In this document: positions 17,578 to 26,985 of the stretch, one piece after another
How the letters are laid out: each line of letters starts with the position of its first letter
Position numbering within the stretch: the first letter of the stretch is position 1
Assembly (NCBI GenBank): GCA_963674665.2
Contig: CAXXPL010000003.1
Span: 124,001 to 188,000 of the forward strand
Length of the DNA: 64,000 nt
Direction of reading: 5' to 3'
Source: G963674665 sp963674665
GTDB taxonomy: Bacteria > Desulfobacterota > Desulfovibrionia > Desulfovibrionales > Desulfovibrionaceae
The notes under the pieces: generated by a model
The model's input: the letters and a program-made list of their open reading frames with translations, nothing else
The model's database searches: none
Told to the model about the DNA's origin: nothing
Position numbers and translations under genes: made by a program

Positions 17578-17741
17578 GCGGGGGGAAACCCTTTTAACCG
17601 AGAGCCAAAATGGTCTCCCATTTTGCTGTTCGAAGCTATGGAAAAGGTCACGCCGCAGGCGGCACCAAGCGGCGAAGCCGCTGGAACGCGTTGTCAAGCC
17701 TTGTGCGCTCCAGGTTGCCACTAAAGGGGTCTCCCCCTCGC
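17578..17741. terminator. Terminator hairpin split by a palindromic element
   Basis: The left arm GCGGGGGGAAACCCTTT and right arm AAAGGGGTCTCCCCCTCGC belong to the hairpin family seen throughout the window, including the usual tail with cttcctaaacctttt. The loop contains a 125-bp insertion (17597-17721) flanked by TA on both sides. It lies between araA and araB, so it may affect araB expression. Confidence 0.55.
17597..17721. mobile_element. Palindromic TA-insertion element, copy 1
   Basis: About 125 bp with no coding capacity, built from hairpins: CAAAATGG...CCATTTTG, CCAAGCGGC...GCCGCTGG and CACGCCGCAGGCG. Its ends read TAAC-C-GAGAGCC and GGAGCGCAC (reverse). It is homologous to copies at 22041, 34477, 37107 and 37736, and is flanked by TA dinucleotides (17595-17596 and 17722-17723). 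Confidence 0.7.
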
Positions 17742-17892
17742 GCTTCCCCTTCCTAAACCTTTTCACAGGGAAACATATTTGATTTTTCGAAGGGGGATCC
17801 GGGAAGCACTACAAAATTCCCCGGCAACTCTTCAATAATCCTCAATCCAGTTTTGTTCGTTCTTCATACCGCTGCCCGGAGGTGAGGACACC

Positions 17893-19569
17893 ATGAACGA
17901 CACCAGGTACGTTTTCGGACTCGACTACGGCACAGACTCTGTCCGCGCGGTTCTCATAGACGTTGCCACCGGCTGGGAGGCCGCGTCACACGTCTTCGAA
18001 TACCCCCGCTGGGCACAGGGGAAGTACTGCGACCCGGCCAGGAACCAGTTCCGCCAGCACCCCCTGGACCATCTCGAGGGCCTGGAGGCTGCGGTGAAAA
18101 GCGCCCTGGCAAAGGCGCCGGAAGGCGCGGCCCAAAAGGTGGTGGGTATCAGCGTGGACACCACCGGCTCCACCCCCGGACCTGTGGACCGCCATGGCCG
18201 GGCCCTGGCCCTGGACCCGGAATTCGAGGACAACCCCAACGCCATGTTCATCCTCTGGAAGGACCACACCGCTGTGCGCGAGGCCGCTGAGATCAACAAG
18301 CACGCCAAATCATGGGGGGGCGAGGACTACACCTGCCTCAGCGGCGGGGTCTACTCCTCGGAGTGGTTCTGGTCCAAAATCCTGCACACCCTGCGCGAGG
18401 CCCCCTCCATCCGGGAGGGCGCCTGGTCCTGGTGCGAGCACTGCGACTGGATCCCCTCGGTGCTCATCGGCGTGGACAGGGCCGAGGACATCCCCAGGGG
18501 GCGTTGCTCGGCCGGACACAAAGCCATGTGGAACGAAAAGTGGGGAGGCCTGCCCAGCGAGGACTTTCTCACTTCCCTTGATCCGCTCCTAAAGGGGCTG
18601 CGCGGCCGCCTCTACCAGGATACTTTCACCGCCGAAAACAAAGCCGGGGAGCTCTGCTACGAATGGGCCGACAGGCTCGGACTGCCCCAGGGCATCGCCG
18701 TGGGCATCGGCGCCTTTGACGCCCACATGGGCGCCGTGGGGGGCGAAATCCACCCCTACAGCCTGGTCAAGATCATCGGCACCTCCACCTGCGACATCCT
18801 CATCGCCCCTCCCGAGGATATCGGCGACAACCTCGTGGGCGGCATCTGCGGCCAGGTGGACGGCTCGGTCACCACCGGCATGATCGGTCTCGAGGCGGGG
18901 CAGTCCGCCTACGGCGACCTCTACGCCTGGTTCAAGAACCTGCTGCTCTGGCCCCTGGAGCTGGTCAGATCAAACGGCCTGATCGAGCCCGAACTCCGCG
19001 AAACCGTGGCGCGTCAGGCGGCCCGCGCCATCATCCCCAGGCTCAGCGAGGAGGCGTCACAGATCTCGCCCACGGAATCAGCGGAGCTGGCCATAGACTG
19101 GCACAACGGCCGCAGGACCCCCTACGCCAACCAGGCCCTGAAGGGCGCCATCCTGAACCTGAACCTGGCCAGCGACGCGCCCAGAATCTTCCGCGCCCTG
19201 GTGGAGTCCACCGCCTTTGGCGCCCGGCTCATCGTGGAGCGTTTCCGCGAGGAGGGCGTGCCCATCAAGGAGATCATCGCCATGGGGGGCGTGGCCAAGA
19301 AATCCCCCCTGGCCATGCAGATCCTGGCCGATGTCTTGAACATGGACATCAAGGTGGTGCGTTCGGAACAGGCCGTGGCCCTCGGGGCCGCCATGTTCGC
19401 CGCCGTGGCCGCGGGCGTGTTCCCGGACGTATGGGCAGCGCAAAAGGCCATGGGCAGCGGATTCGAGACCATCCACTCGCCAAACCCCCTCAACGTGCCA
19501 GTGTACGAGAAGCTGTTCCAGAAGTACCGCGCAACCTGCGCCTTCATCGAAAAGGAACTCACGGAGTAG
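17893..19569 (+). CDS. araB: Ribulokinase
   Basis: 558 residues of the FGGY kinase family, phosphorylating L-ribulose to L-ribulose 5-phosphate. The first phosphate loop is FGLDYGTDSVRAVLID. A second motif is GISVDTTGSTPGPVD, the catalytic region is GIGAFDAHMGAVGG, and the C-terminal adenosine motif is IAMGGVAKKSPLAMQILADV. Length and motifs match AraB rather than xylulokinase. GAGG lies 5 nt before ATG 17893. The araD gene follows after 3 bp, so the two are cotranscribed. Confidence 0.95.
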   Translation: MNDTRYVFGLDYGTDSVRAVLIDVATGWEAASHVFEYPRWAQGKYCDPARNQFRQHPLDHLEGLEAAVKSALAKAPEGAAQKVVGISVDTTGSTPGPVDRHGRALALDPEFEDNPNAMFILWKDHTAVREAAEINKHAKSWGGEDYTCLSGGVYSSEWFWSKILHTLREAPSIREGAWSWCEHCDWIPSVLIGVDRAEDIPRGRCSAGHKAMWNEKWGGLPSEDFLTSLDPLLKGLRGRLYQDTFTAENKAGELCYEWADRLGLPQGIAVGIGAFDAHMGAVGGEIHPYSLVKIIGTSTCDILIAPPEDIGDNLVGGICGQVDGSVTTGMIGLEAGQSAYGDLYAWFKNLLLWPLELVRSNGLIEPELRETVARQAARAIIPRLSEEASQISPTESAELAIDWHNGRRTPYANQALKGAILNLNLASDAPRIFRALVESTAFGARLIVERFREEGVPIKEIIAMGGVAKKSPLAMQILADVLNMDIKVVRSEQAVALGAAMFAAVAAGVFPDVWAAQKAMGSGFETIHSPNPLNVPVYEKLFQKYRATCAFIEKELTE

Positions 19570-19572
19570 CCC

Positions 19573-20268
19573 ATGGGCCTGTACACCGACATCAAGGAAG
19601 CGGCCTACGAGTGCAACCGCCAGATTCCGGAACTGGGGCTGGCCATCCACACCTTCGGCAATGTCAGCGCATTCGACCCGGACCTGGGCGTGTTCGCCAT
19701 CAAGCCCTCGGGCGTGCCCTACGCCGACCTGAGCCCGGACAACATGGTGGTGGTGGACCTGGAGAACGACATCGTGGAGGGGCGGCTGCGCCCCTCTTCG
19801 GATACCAACACTCACAGCGTGCTCTACAAGGCCTTCCCGGGAATCACCGGCGTGGTACACACCCACTCCACCTATGCCACGGCCTGGGCCCAGGCCTGCC
19901 GCCCCATCCCCTTGTACGGCACCACCCACGCCGACCACCTGGCCAGGGCCATCCCCTGCACCGAGGTCATGAGCGACGCAATGATCCATGGCAACTACGA
20001 AACCGAGACCGGCAACCAGATCGTGGCCGCCTTCAAGGACATCCCGCACAACGAGGTGGAAATGGTCCTGGTGGCCTGCCACGGACCATTCACATGGGGC
20101 GCCACACCTGAAAAGGCCCTGTACAACAGCGCTGTGCTCGAGGAGATCGCGCGCATGGCCCTGCTCACGGAGCAGGCCAACCCCCGGGCCACTCCCTTGA
20201 AAAAATCCCTCACAGACAAGCACTACCTGCGTAAACACGGCAAGGACGCCTATTACGGGCAGGAGTAG
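19573..20268 (+). CDS. araD: L-ribulose-5-phosphate 4-epimerase
   Basis: 231 residues of the class II aldolase/epimerase family. It interconverts L-ribulose 5-phosphate and D-xylulose 5-phosphate, the last step before the pentose phosphate pathway. The zinc-binding HTHSTYAT and the later GTTHADHL and ACHGPFTWG segments are intact, and the C-terminal YLRKHGKDAYYGQ is typical of AraD. It starts 3 bp after araB. Together with araA this completes arabinose catabolism. Confidence 0.95.
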   Translation: MGLYTDIKEAAYECNRQIPELGLAIHTFGNVSAFDPDLGVFAIKPSGVPYADLSPDNMVVVDLENDIVEGRLRPSSDTNTHSVLYKAFPGITGVVHTHSTYATAWAQACRPIPLYGTTHADHLARAIPCTEVMSDAMIHGNYETETGNQIVAAFKDIPHNEVEMVLVACHGPFTWGATPEKALYNSAVLEEIARMALLTEQANPRATPLKKSLTDKHYLRKHGKDAYYGQE

Positions 20269-20299
20269 AAGCGGAAAAAAAGTAAAAGGCTTATTGCGA

Positions 20300-20395
20300 G
20301 GGGGATGACCTTTCTCTAGAGCGGCAGCCGTAAGGCGCGGTTGTTTCGCGCCTTACGGATGGCGACAGCAGCGATAAGGTGTCCCCCCGGCAATA
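20300..20395. terminator. Terminator hairpin with a hairpin-bearing insert in its loop
   Basis: Arms GGGGGATGACCTT and AAGGTGTCCCCC form the same hairpin family as elsewhere. The loop contains an inserted ~60-bp segment with its own strong hairpin CCGTAAGGCGCG...CGCGCCTTACGG (about 20328-20358). It sits between convergent araD and the serine hydrolase gene. Confidence 0.55.
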
Positions 20396-20419
20396 TTCCT
20401 TATTCTTTGCTTTTCGCCG

Positions 20420-21967
20420 TTACTCTTTCTTCTCATTCTTCTCTTCCCTCTTTTCAAACGCCCCCATGACCGTGTCGTCCAGGCCCTGAACAGTGCCCTC
20501 CTGGCCCAGGCGGAAGGTGATCAGCTCCAGGGCTGGTTCCACCATATCATAGCAGGGGCGTTGGAAGGTATCGTAGTGCCAATGCTCCAGGGGCGCCGCC
20601 CGGCCCAGGATCTCGAACTCCAGGCCCTTGCCCTTGTGCCGCACGTCCAGGGTTCCGAACATGGGGTTCTCGTACGTCCCCACATAGCAATCAAGGGGCA
20701 GGCTCGGCGATGTCCCGGGCTTGCGCGCGGTCAGTTGCCTGTCCATCTCGGCCTTGTTCCTTTCCTTGTACCTGGCGGCCTTGTCCAGGAAATGCCTGTT
20801 CCAGTCGCCTGGGGTGCGCTCCAGAAAGAGGTCGGCCACGTGGTACATCAGCGCCTCGCGCACAAAGCTGGTGTCCAGGTTGCAGAGGATCACCAACCCC
20901 AGGTCAAGGTCCGGCACCAGGGCCACCATGGCGGTCATGCCGTCGATGTTGCCGCCATGCTCCACAAGTTGCACTCCGTGATAGTCGTGCAAAAACCACC
21001 CCAGGCCATAGGAGAGCGTATGCGCTCCTGGGTAGGACTCGGCCAGGCGCTCCTCTGGCGCGGGCATGGCGATCCGCGGCAAATGCGTGGCCCGGGCAGC
21101 GGCCAGCAGAAGCTCCTTGTCCGGCAGACTCTCCGGTGCATGCCCCAAATGCAGGGCCGCCCACGCGAGCATGTCCCTGACAGAGGCGTTGATACATCCC
21201 GCGGGGGCGACATTGTCCATGCTCCTGAAGGGGATGCGCGCCACGCCGCCATCCTCCTGGATCTGGTGCGGCATGGCCAGGTTGGCGTCCATGTCCAGTT
21301 CCCGCACCCGGAAGATCACGGAGTCCATACCCAGGGGGGCGGTGATCCGCTCGCGGACGTTGGCGGCCCAGGTCTTGCCAGTGATCCGCTCCATGACCTT
21401 GCCCGCGGTGACGTACATGAAGTTGTTGTAGTTGAAGCTGTCGCGAAAGCGCTCCTCCTGTGGGAAAAAGCGCAGCCGTTGCACTATGGTGTCCTGGTCG
21501 GGATGCTCCTCGTTCCACAGCCAGAGCATGTCGTGCTCCAGGATTCCGGAGCGGTGGCTCAGCAGGTCGATGGTGTCCACGTGCGCACTGACCCAGGGGT
21601 CGGATAGCATGAACTCCGGCAGGGTGTCGCGCACCGGCGCGTTCAGGTCCAAACGCCCCTCTTCCTGGAGCAGGCACAGGAGCGTGGCAGTGAAAGCCTT
21701 GGTGGTGGAGCCCACGGGAAAAACCGTGTCCGCGTCCACTGGCGCACCGGTCTCCACGCTGCGCACGCCAAAGCCCTGCAGAAACACCACCTCGCCCTTG
21801 TGCACGATGCCCAGTGCCAGGCCCGGCACCTTGAACAGCTCCATGGTGTGCGCCACATGGCCATGCAGCGAGGAGAGATCGAGCCCGCCCCCATAACTTG
21901 GGGGCGCGGACACCAGCAGACACCACAGGACAAGCGACACAACGGCAGACTTCCGAAGCTGCGGCAT
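20420..21967 (-). CDS. Secreted serine hydrolase, beta-lactamase/class C-like
   Basis: 515 residues with a signal peptide (SAVVSLVLWCLLVSAPPSYG). The penicillin-binding/class C beta-lactamase motifs are present: SxxK as GSTTKAFTA, YxN as NYNNFMYVT, and HGG as VEHGGNIDGM. The C-terminal ~110 residues are an extra beta-rich domain of the DUF3471 type (YVGTYENPMFGTLDVRHKGKGLEFEIL, in part). Such proteins are periplasmic esterases or D-aminopeptidases more often than lactamases. ATG 21967 is chosen for the signal peptide and the GAGGTGATC ribosome site. It is convergent with araD and has no obvious link to pentose use. Confidence 0.82.
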   Translation of the reverse strand: MPQLRKSAVVSLVLWCLLVSAPPSYGGGLDLSSLHGHVAHTMELFKVPGLALGIVHKGEVVFLQGFGVRSVETGAPVDADTVFPVGSTTKAFTATLLCLLQEEGRLDLNAPVRDTLPEFMLSDPWVSAHVDTIDLLSHRSGILEHDMLWLWNEEHPDQDTIVQRLRFFPQEERFRDSFNYNNFMYVTAGKVMERITGKTWAANVRERITAPLGMDSVIFRVRELDMDANLAMPHQIQEDGGVARIPFRSMDNVAPAGCINASVRDMLAWAALHLGHAPESLPDKELLLAAARATHLPRIAMPAPEERLAESYPGAHTLSYGLGWFLHDYHGVQLVEHGGNIDGMTAMVALVPDLDLGLVILCNLDTSFVREALMYHVADLFLERTPGDWNRHFLDKAARYKERNKAEMDRQLTARKPGTSPSLPLDCYVGTYENPMFGTLDVRHKGKGLEFEILGRAAPLEHWHYDTFQRPCYDMVEPALELITFRLGQEGTVQGLDDTVMGAFEKREEKNEKKE

Positions 21968-22021
21968 GATCACCTCGAGGGATAAGATGGAACGGCATTG
22001 GTGGAGGAAAAAAGGCGTTGT

Positions 22022-22185
22022 GCGAGGGGGACACCATTTTAACTGAGGGTCAAAATGGTCTGCCATTTTGTCACTCGAAGTTATGGAAATGCTCACGCCA
22101 CAGGCGGAACCAAGCGGCGAAGCCGCTGGAGCGCGGCGTTTGGTTTATGCGTTCCAGGTTGTCACAAAAAGGTTTCCCCCTCGCG
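22022..22185. terminator. Terminator hairpin split by palindromic element copy 2
   Basis: Arms GCGAGGGGGACACC and GGTTTCCCCCTCGC are the same family as at 17578, again with a ~125-bp palindromic element in the loop. It lies just upstream of the serine hydrolase gene (minus strand) and upstream of the NACHT gene (plus strand). Confidence 0.5.
22041..22164. mobile_element. Palindromic TA-insertion element, copy 2
   Basis: Homologous along its length to copy 1: AACTGAGGGTCAAAATGG, CCATTTTG, CTCGAAGTTATGG, CCAAGCGGCGAAGCCGCTGG and CGTTCCAGGTTG, in the same order. It has no coding capacity. It sits in the loop of a terminator hairpin. Confidence 0.7.
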
Positions 22186-22205
22186 CTCCCCCTTCCTAAA
22201 CCTTA

Positions 22206-22467
22206 ATATGTCAAGTTTATTATATAATACTACCTGGATAACACTGTTCTGGCAACGATGCCGTTTTTTCAGTGTTGGATTATTTCCTGCTTAGCCCTTC
22301 GCAGCCCGCATACAACTTCGCAAATCAGTTACGAACTCTCTGTAAATACACTTCATGCAATCATTGACTAGCAATATTTTCATGTATTACGTTTCCAAAC
22401 ACTTCATTTCTAACTATCATCGATATCCATTCTTGATGATTCATAACTGCCTGACAGGATTGTGCCC
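22206..22467. other. AT-rich leader of the NACHT gene
   Basis: About 260 bases of low GC, unlike the pentose genes around it. It presumably carries the NACHT-gene promoter; no clear -35/-10 pair stands out. Confidence 0.35.
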
Positions 22468-25200
22468 ATGAACATGGAACGTGAACAAGAAGCCCGAAAG
22501 CCTGTCTCTCTCTGGAACAAGACATTCAACATCGACTACACCGAGTTGTTCACCACCTTGGGCTCAATTGGGCTGAACCTGGTCACCGCAAGCTGGAAGG
22601 ACGCGGCCAAGGATGCCATTGGCCTGTTCAAGGCAGTCTCAGCGGAAAAACTCACATGGCAGGAAAGCGCCTGGTTGCTTATCCACCGCGCCCTTGTCAT
22701 GGCTTTGTGTGAGCTCATGCATGAGAGCCAGCAATCCTTTCCCCGTGGCAAGGATGCTCCGAAAATGGATCATGCAAGGCTCAAGGAGCTTGGCAACCAG
22801 GTGGAACAGGCTATGGACGATGTGCCTGTGCCAATCACCCAGGATTTTTTCAATCACCCATCCTCTGTTCCTTTACTACCGCCACTCAGGGAAAACCTCG
22901 AAACCTGGCTCAATGAACTTGGTTTGAACCAGGCGCAGGCAAAGGGCGTGAGCAGGCGTTTGCCCGTCCTATTCACCTATGCTCTGCACAGGGAGTGGCA
23001 GGAACGCGCCTTGGATTATGCCAAAATCAAGGAAGCGGTTAACACTCCTTTTACAAAGGCTGCCAAAGAGGAAGCCGAGTGGCAACGCTACCATGCCTGG
23101 CTGCGCACCCTGCCCAATGAACCCATGTTTCATGAGGCATTTGCCATCAAGGATGTCTACGTTCCCTTGCGCGCCTGCTATGAGCTTGAACAAAAAAGTA
23201 GATTGCTTGAGCGAGACGATCAGGAGGAAGAAAAGACGCATCAGTTGGTCATGCTCAAGGAGCATATCCGGGAATGGCTGGGACAGGCGGATAACAAGGA
23301 CTGTTTACGCCTTGTCACAGGTGGGCCTGGATGCGGGAAATCCACATTCGCCAAAATTCTCGCGGCGGAACTGACAGAGGAAACCGATATCCGAGTACTC
23401 TTCATTCCCTTATACCGTTTTTTTGTTGAAGCGGACCTTATTGAAGGAGTTGGACGATTCATTGCCTTGGAAGGACGACTACGATCAAATCCTTTGAAAA
23501 GTAATGAAAGAACACAACGCGTATGCATTATCTTCGACGGATTGGATGAACTTCCTCATTCGGACAACAAGGCACAACACTTCATTGAGCATATCCAATA
23601 TTGCTTGGATAGCGTAAACCATGAAAGAACATTTCTGCAAATAATAATCACTGGACGTGAATTGGCGGTAAATGAGTTCAAAAATCGCTTCCGTAAAAAA
23701 GGCCAAATCGTGACAATGCTGCCCTATCTGATAGAGACGGATACGGCTCAGACACTTAATGGTCAAAACAATGATATAGGGCTAGATCAACGCAATACTT
23801 GGTGGAAACAATATGGTGAAGCCACTGATGCTGATTTCGAGAAAATACCCGAAGAAATTACCGGAGAACATTTAGAAGAAATTACTGCCCAACCCCTTCT
23901 CAATTATCTTGTGGCACTTGCGCGGGATAAAGGATTTGAGTTCAGCCAAGAAACCAACCTGAGCAAATTGTATGAATACCTCATTTGCTCTGTTCATGAT
24001 CGAGAATGGGAGGACAGACGGAAAATTCCGGGTGTCCAATCTCTTGATGAAGAGGATTTTCTACGTATACTCGAAGAAATCGCCATCACAGCCTGGCATG
24101 GTGGAGAAGTCCGCACAACCACCCTTCGGGCTATTGAAGAACAGTGCAGATCCGTTGGGTTGGACACAAGATTTGAACAGTTTAAGAAAGACTGTTCCGA
24201 AAATCTTGTGCGCCTATTGGCAGCCTTTTTTTTCAAAGAATCCGAGGAGGACCGTGCGGGCAACCAGACATTCCAGTTCACGCATAAAAGCTTTGGTGAA
24301 TATCTCGTAGCCCGAAGAATCATCAGGGAGGTCGATGAACTCTTTGAGCAAGAACGAACTCCCCGTTGGACCCTTGAGGATTCTCTCAAAAACTGGGCAT
24401 TGCTCTGCGGTCCCGCCACGCTTGACCAATATATTCTGCGCTTTCTTCGCGATGGTATTCGCTTGGAAAAAGAGCGGGATAAACCTATTGGTGACTGGCA
24501 AAAAATGATTGCAAGCTGGATCGGAACAGTCCTCAAGGATGGCTTCCCCATGCAGCTCTGCGGCCTTGATACTTATCATACCATGTATGGACAATCCAAA
24601 AATGCTGAAGAATCTTTACTAGCCACGCTCAACGGCTGCGCAAGGGCCACAGAGGCACTATCTGAGATTAATTTTCCGACTCCAACGGCATTTGGCACGT
24701 GGTTGTATAAATTGCAGGGTCAATGCTCCAGCGGCAATTATCACTTCATAAATAGTTGTCTTTCTTACTTGAACCTTACATCACAATACCTCGAATTCCA
24801 TAGTTTTATATCTTGCAATTTGGAAGCTTCACATATGAGGCATTGCAACTTGCATAAAGCAGTATTTATATATTATATTTCACGATCATTTACTGGTGAG
24901 CAGAATATTCTAAGGTCCAACCTAAATCGTGCCGACCTGCAAAAGGCCGACCTGCAAAAGGCCAACCTGCGAGAGGCCGACCTGCGAGAGGCCGACCTGC
25001 AAGGGGCCGACCTGCGAAAGGCCAACCTGCAAGGGGCCGACCTGCGAAGGGCCGACCTGCGAAAGGCCAACCTGCAAGGGGCCGATCTGGAAGGGGTCGA
25101 CTTTCTTGACGCTAAGTTAGAAGGCGCTGACCTTCGCAACACCAACTACGAAGAAGCACTCAACCTTCCCGAGAACCTAGCGGAAATCGCAAAGATATAA
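22468..25200 (+). CDS. NACHT-type STAND NTPase with C-terminal pentapeptide repeats
   Basis: 910 residues. An N-terminal ~270-residue helical region resembles no domain I can name. A NACHT ATPase follows, with Walker A GGPGCGKST (about 285-293), Walker B VCIIFDGLDELP (about 350-362) and the sensor-like IIITGRE. A winged-helix/STAND linker with FQFTHKSFGEYLVA comes next. Residues ~790-890 are A(D/N)L-type pentapeptide repeats (NRADLQKADLQKANLREADL in part), forming a right-handed helix. ATG 22468 has AGGA 8 nt upstream. Bacterial NACHT proteins (bNACHT) include antiphage sensors whose C-terminus recognises the trigger. Lone gene, lower GC than its neighbours and a position between metabolic operons suggest horizontal acquisition. 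The defence role is inference. Confidence 0.85.
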   Translation: MNMEREQEARKPVSLWNKTFNIDYTELFTTLGSIGLNLVTASWKDAAKDAIGLFKAVSAEKLTWQESAWLLIHRALVMALCELMHESQQSFPRGKDAPKMDHARLKELGNQVEQAMDDVPVPITQDFFNHPSSVPLLPPLRENLETWLNELGLNQAQAKGVSRRLPVLFTYALHREWQERALDYAKIKEAVNTPFTKAAKEEAEWQRYHAWLRTLPNEPMFHEAFAIKDVYVPLRACYELEQKSRLLERDDQEEEKTHQLVMLKEHIREWLGQADNKDCLRLVTGGPGCGKSTFAKILAAELTEETDIRVLFIPLYRFFVEADLIEGVGRFIALEGRLRSNPLKSNERTQRVCIIFDGLDELPHSDNKAQHFIEHIQYCLDSVNHERTFLQIIITGRELAVNEFKNRFRKKGQIVTMLPYLIETDTAQTLNGQNNDIGLDQRNTWWKQYGEATDADFEKIPEEITGEHLEEITAQPLLNYLVALARDKGFEFSQETNLSKLYEYLICSVHDREWEDRRKIPGVQSLDEEDFLRILEEIAITAWHGGEVRTTTLRAIEEQCRSVGLDTRFEQFKKDCSENLVRLLAAFFFKESEEDRAGNQTFQFTHKSFGEYLVARRIIREVDELFEQERTPRWTLEDSLKNWALLCGPATLDQYILRFLRDGIRLEKERDKPIGDWQKMIASWIGTVLKDGFPMQLCGLDTYHTMYGQSKNAEESLLATLNGCARATEALSEINFPTPTAFGTWLYKLQGQCSSGNYHFINSCLSYLNLTSQYLEFHSFISCNLEASHMRHCNLHKAVFIYYISRSFTGEQNILRSNLNRADLQKADLQKANLREADLREADLQGADLRKANLQGADLRRADLRKANLQGADLEGVDFLDAKLEGADLRNTNYEEALNLPENLAEIAKI

Positions 25201-25264
25201 CACCGCCTATTCAGCAATACCCCTCGCAAAAGCCGTTATCCTTTCCTTCTCCTCTCCCTCTCCC

Positions 25265-26776
25265 TTACTTCCTTCTGTACACAGGCTCCAGGGCCTGGTT
25301 CAGGTCCAGGTAGCGGGAGTAGATCTGCTGGTAGGCGGCCATGTTCCTGGTGTTGGGCTGGGTGGCCGCATCGGGGCGCAAACGCACGTAGCGCGCGGTG
25401 AGATCGTCCAGGGGCGTGGCAATGCCGTCCAGGGCGTGGCAACACCAGACAGCCTGGATGGCGGCGCCCAGGGCGCCGGCCTCGCTGGTTTCGGGCAGCA
25501 CCACGGAGCAGCGGAACACGTCGGCAACGATCTGCCGCCAGAGCGGGCTCTTGGCCCCCCCTCCAACCAACCGGATTTCCCCTGGGGTGACGCCCAGGCG
25601 CGTGAGCACATCCAGGCCGTAGCGCAGCCCCAGGGTGGCGCCCTCGAAGGCCGCGCGGCACAGATTTTCCGGGGTGTAGTTCACGCTGGTGAGCCCGGCC
25701 AGGGTGGCCGTCGCATCCGGGAGGGGCGGTGTGCGCTCCCCATTGAAATAGGGCAGCAGGGTCAGGCCGCCGGAACCAATGGGGGCGTTCGACGCCAGCC
25801 GCGCCATGTCGTCAAGGTCCAGGCCCAGGGCCTTGCGGGTGAGTTCCGTGGCCACGGTGACGTTCATGGTGCAGACAAGAGGCAGCCAGGCGCCGCTGGA
25901 GGAGCAGAACGCTGCCAGCTCGCCTCTGGGGTCGATGACCGGGCGGTCGGCGCAGGTGAAGATGGTGCCCGAGGTGCCCAGGCTGGCCGTTACCACGCCG
26001 GGGCGCACCGCACCCGTGCCGATGGCTGCCATCATGTTGTCCCCGCCTCCGGAGGAGACAGGGATGCCCTTGGGCAGGCCAAAGCGCTCCGCTATGTCCG
26101 GGAGCAGGTATCCGGCGGGCGCGTCAGAGGAGCGCAGCTCTGGCAGGCACTGCTCCAGCCTGCCAGAGGGATCGATGGCGTCGAGCACTGGTTCGCACCA
26201 GGTCCGCCGCCGCACGTCGAAATAGGCTGTGCCCGAGGCGTCGCCATACTCTGTGCAACGCTCCCCGGTGAGATGGAAGTTGATATAATCATGGGGGAGG
26301 AGCACGCAATCCAAAGCCGCGTAGTTCTCGGGCTCGTTCTCCTTGAGCCAGAGCAGCTTGGGCGCTGTGAAGCCCGCTGCCATGGCGTTGCCCGTGAGGG
26401 ACACCACTGCCTCCGCCCCTCCAAGGGTGTTGGTGATGGTTACGCACTGGGGGGCGGTTTCTGTGTCGCACCACAACTTTGCGGCGCGGATCACATTGCC
26501 CTTGGCGTCCAAAGGCACCATGCCGTGCTGCTGGCCGGACACGCCAATGCCCCCCACCTTTGAGAGATCGACTTCAGGCGCTGCCAGAGCCTGGGCCAGG
26601 GCCTTTTCCAGGGCCTGGATCCACCAGGAGGGGTGCTGCTCCCGCCCCCCTCGGTCGTTCTCCATGAGCTCATGCGGGGCCGCGGCCTGACTCACAATGA
26701 CGCCGGACGCCTCGTCCAGGACCAGGACCTTCACCCCCTGCGTGCCGCTGTCCACACCAATAAACAGCCTGTCCAT
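25265..26776 (-). CDS. xylB: Xylulokinase
   Basis: 503 residues of the FGGY family, phosphorylating D-xylulose to D-xylulose 5-phosphate. Motifs are FIGVDSGTQGVKVLVLDE, VGGIGVSGQQHGMV (substrate loop), ASLGTSGTIFTC and IRLVGGGAKSPLWRQIVADVF. Length and the SGQQHGMV motif identify XylB rather than AraB or glycerol kinase. Homology begins at ATG 26776. The product is also the end product of the arabinose branch. Two strong hairpins separate it from upstream xylA. Confidence 0.94.
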   Translation of the reverse strand: MDRLFIGVDSGTQGVKVLVLDEASGVIVSQAAAPHELMENDRGGREQHPSWWIQALEKALAQALAAPEVDLSKVGGIGVSGQQHGMVPLDAKGNVIRAAKLWCDTETAPQCVTITNTLGGAEAVVSLTGNAMAAGFTAPKLLWLKENEPENYAALDCVLLPHDYINFHLTGERCTEYGDASGTAYFDVRRRTWCEPVLDAIDPSGRLEQCLPELRSSDAPAGYLLPDIAERFGLPKGIPVSSGGGDNMMAAIGTGAVRPGVVTASLGTSGTIFTCADRPVIDPRGELAAFCSSSGAWLPLVCTMNVTVATELTRKALGLDLDDMARLASNAPIGSGGLTLLPYFNGERTPPLPDATATLAGLTSVNYTPENLCRAAFEGATLGLRYGLDVLTRLGVTPGEIRLVGGGAKSPLWRQIVADVFRCSVVLPETSEAGALGAAIQAVWCCHALDGIATPLDDLTARYVRLRPDAATQPNTRNMAAYQQIYSRYLDLNQALEPVYRRK

Positions 26777-26821
26777 AGCAATACCCCGCGAGAGGAAAGA
26801 ATTGGAGAATGAAAAGGATTG

Positions 26822-26859
26822 CCGGGGGAGGAACTTTTTGGAAAAAGTTCCTCCCCCGG
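26822..26859. terminator. Perfect 18-bp hairpin between xylA and xylB
   Basis: CCGGGGGAGGAACTTTTT, a two-base loop, then its exact complement, followed by the family flank accccctcctcaaaacttt. It is one of the cleanest members of the dispersed terminator family. Confidence 0.65.
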
Positions 26860-26915
26860 ACCCCCTCCTCAAAACTTTAATAGTTTACAATTAATGAAAT
26901 TTGGGAAGGGGGAGC

Positions 26916-26955
26916 GCGAGGGGGAAACTTTTTTTCTAAAAGGTTTCCCCCTCGC
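26916..26955. terminator. Second hairpin between xylA and xylB
   Basis: A 13-bp stem GCGAGGGGGAAAC/GTTTCCCCCTCGC with a T/A-rich loop, 30 bp downstream of the xylA stop (minus strand). Two terminators in tandem imply that xylB either has its own promoter or is expressed by readthrough. Confidence 0.65.
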
Positions 26956-26985
26956 ACATCCTGTTCTTCCGCTCCATCCTCAAAA

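Noticed and set aside
24925..25120. Short tandem repeats of about 15 bp resembling a CRISPR or minisatellite
   Set aside because: They are in frame and encode pentapeptide repeats (ADLQK/ANLRE/ADLQG) of the NACHT protein; there are no spacers.
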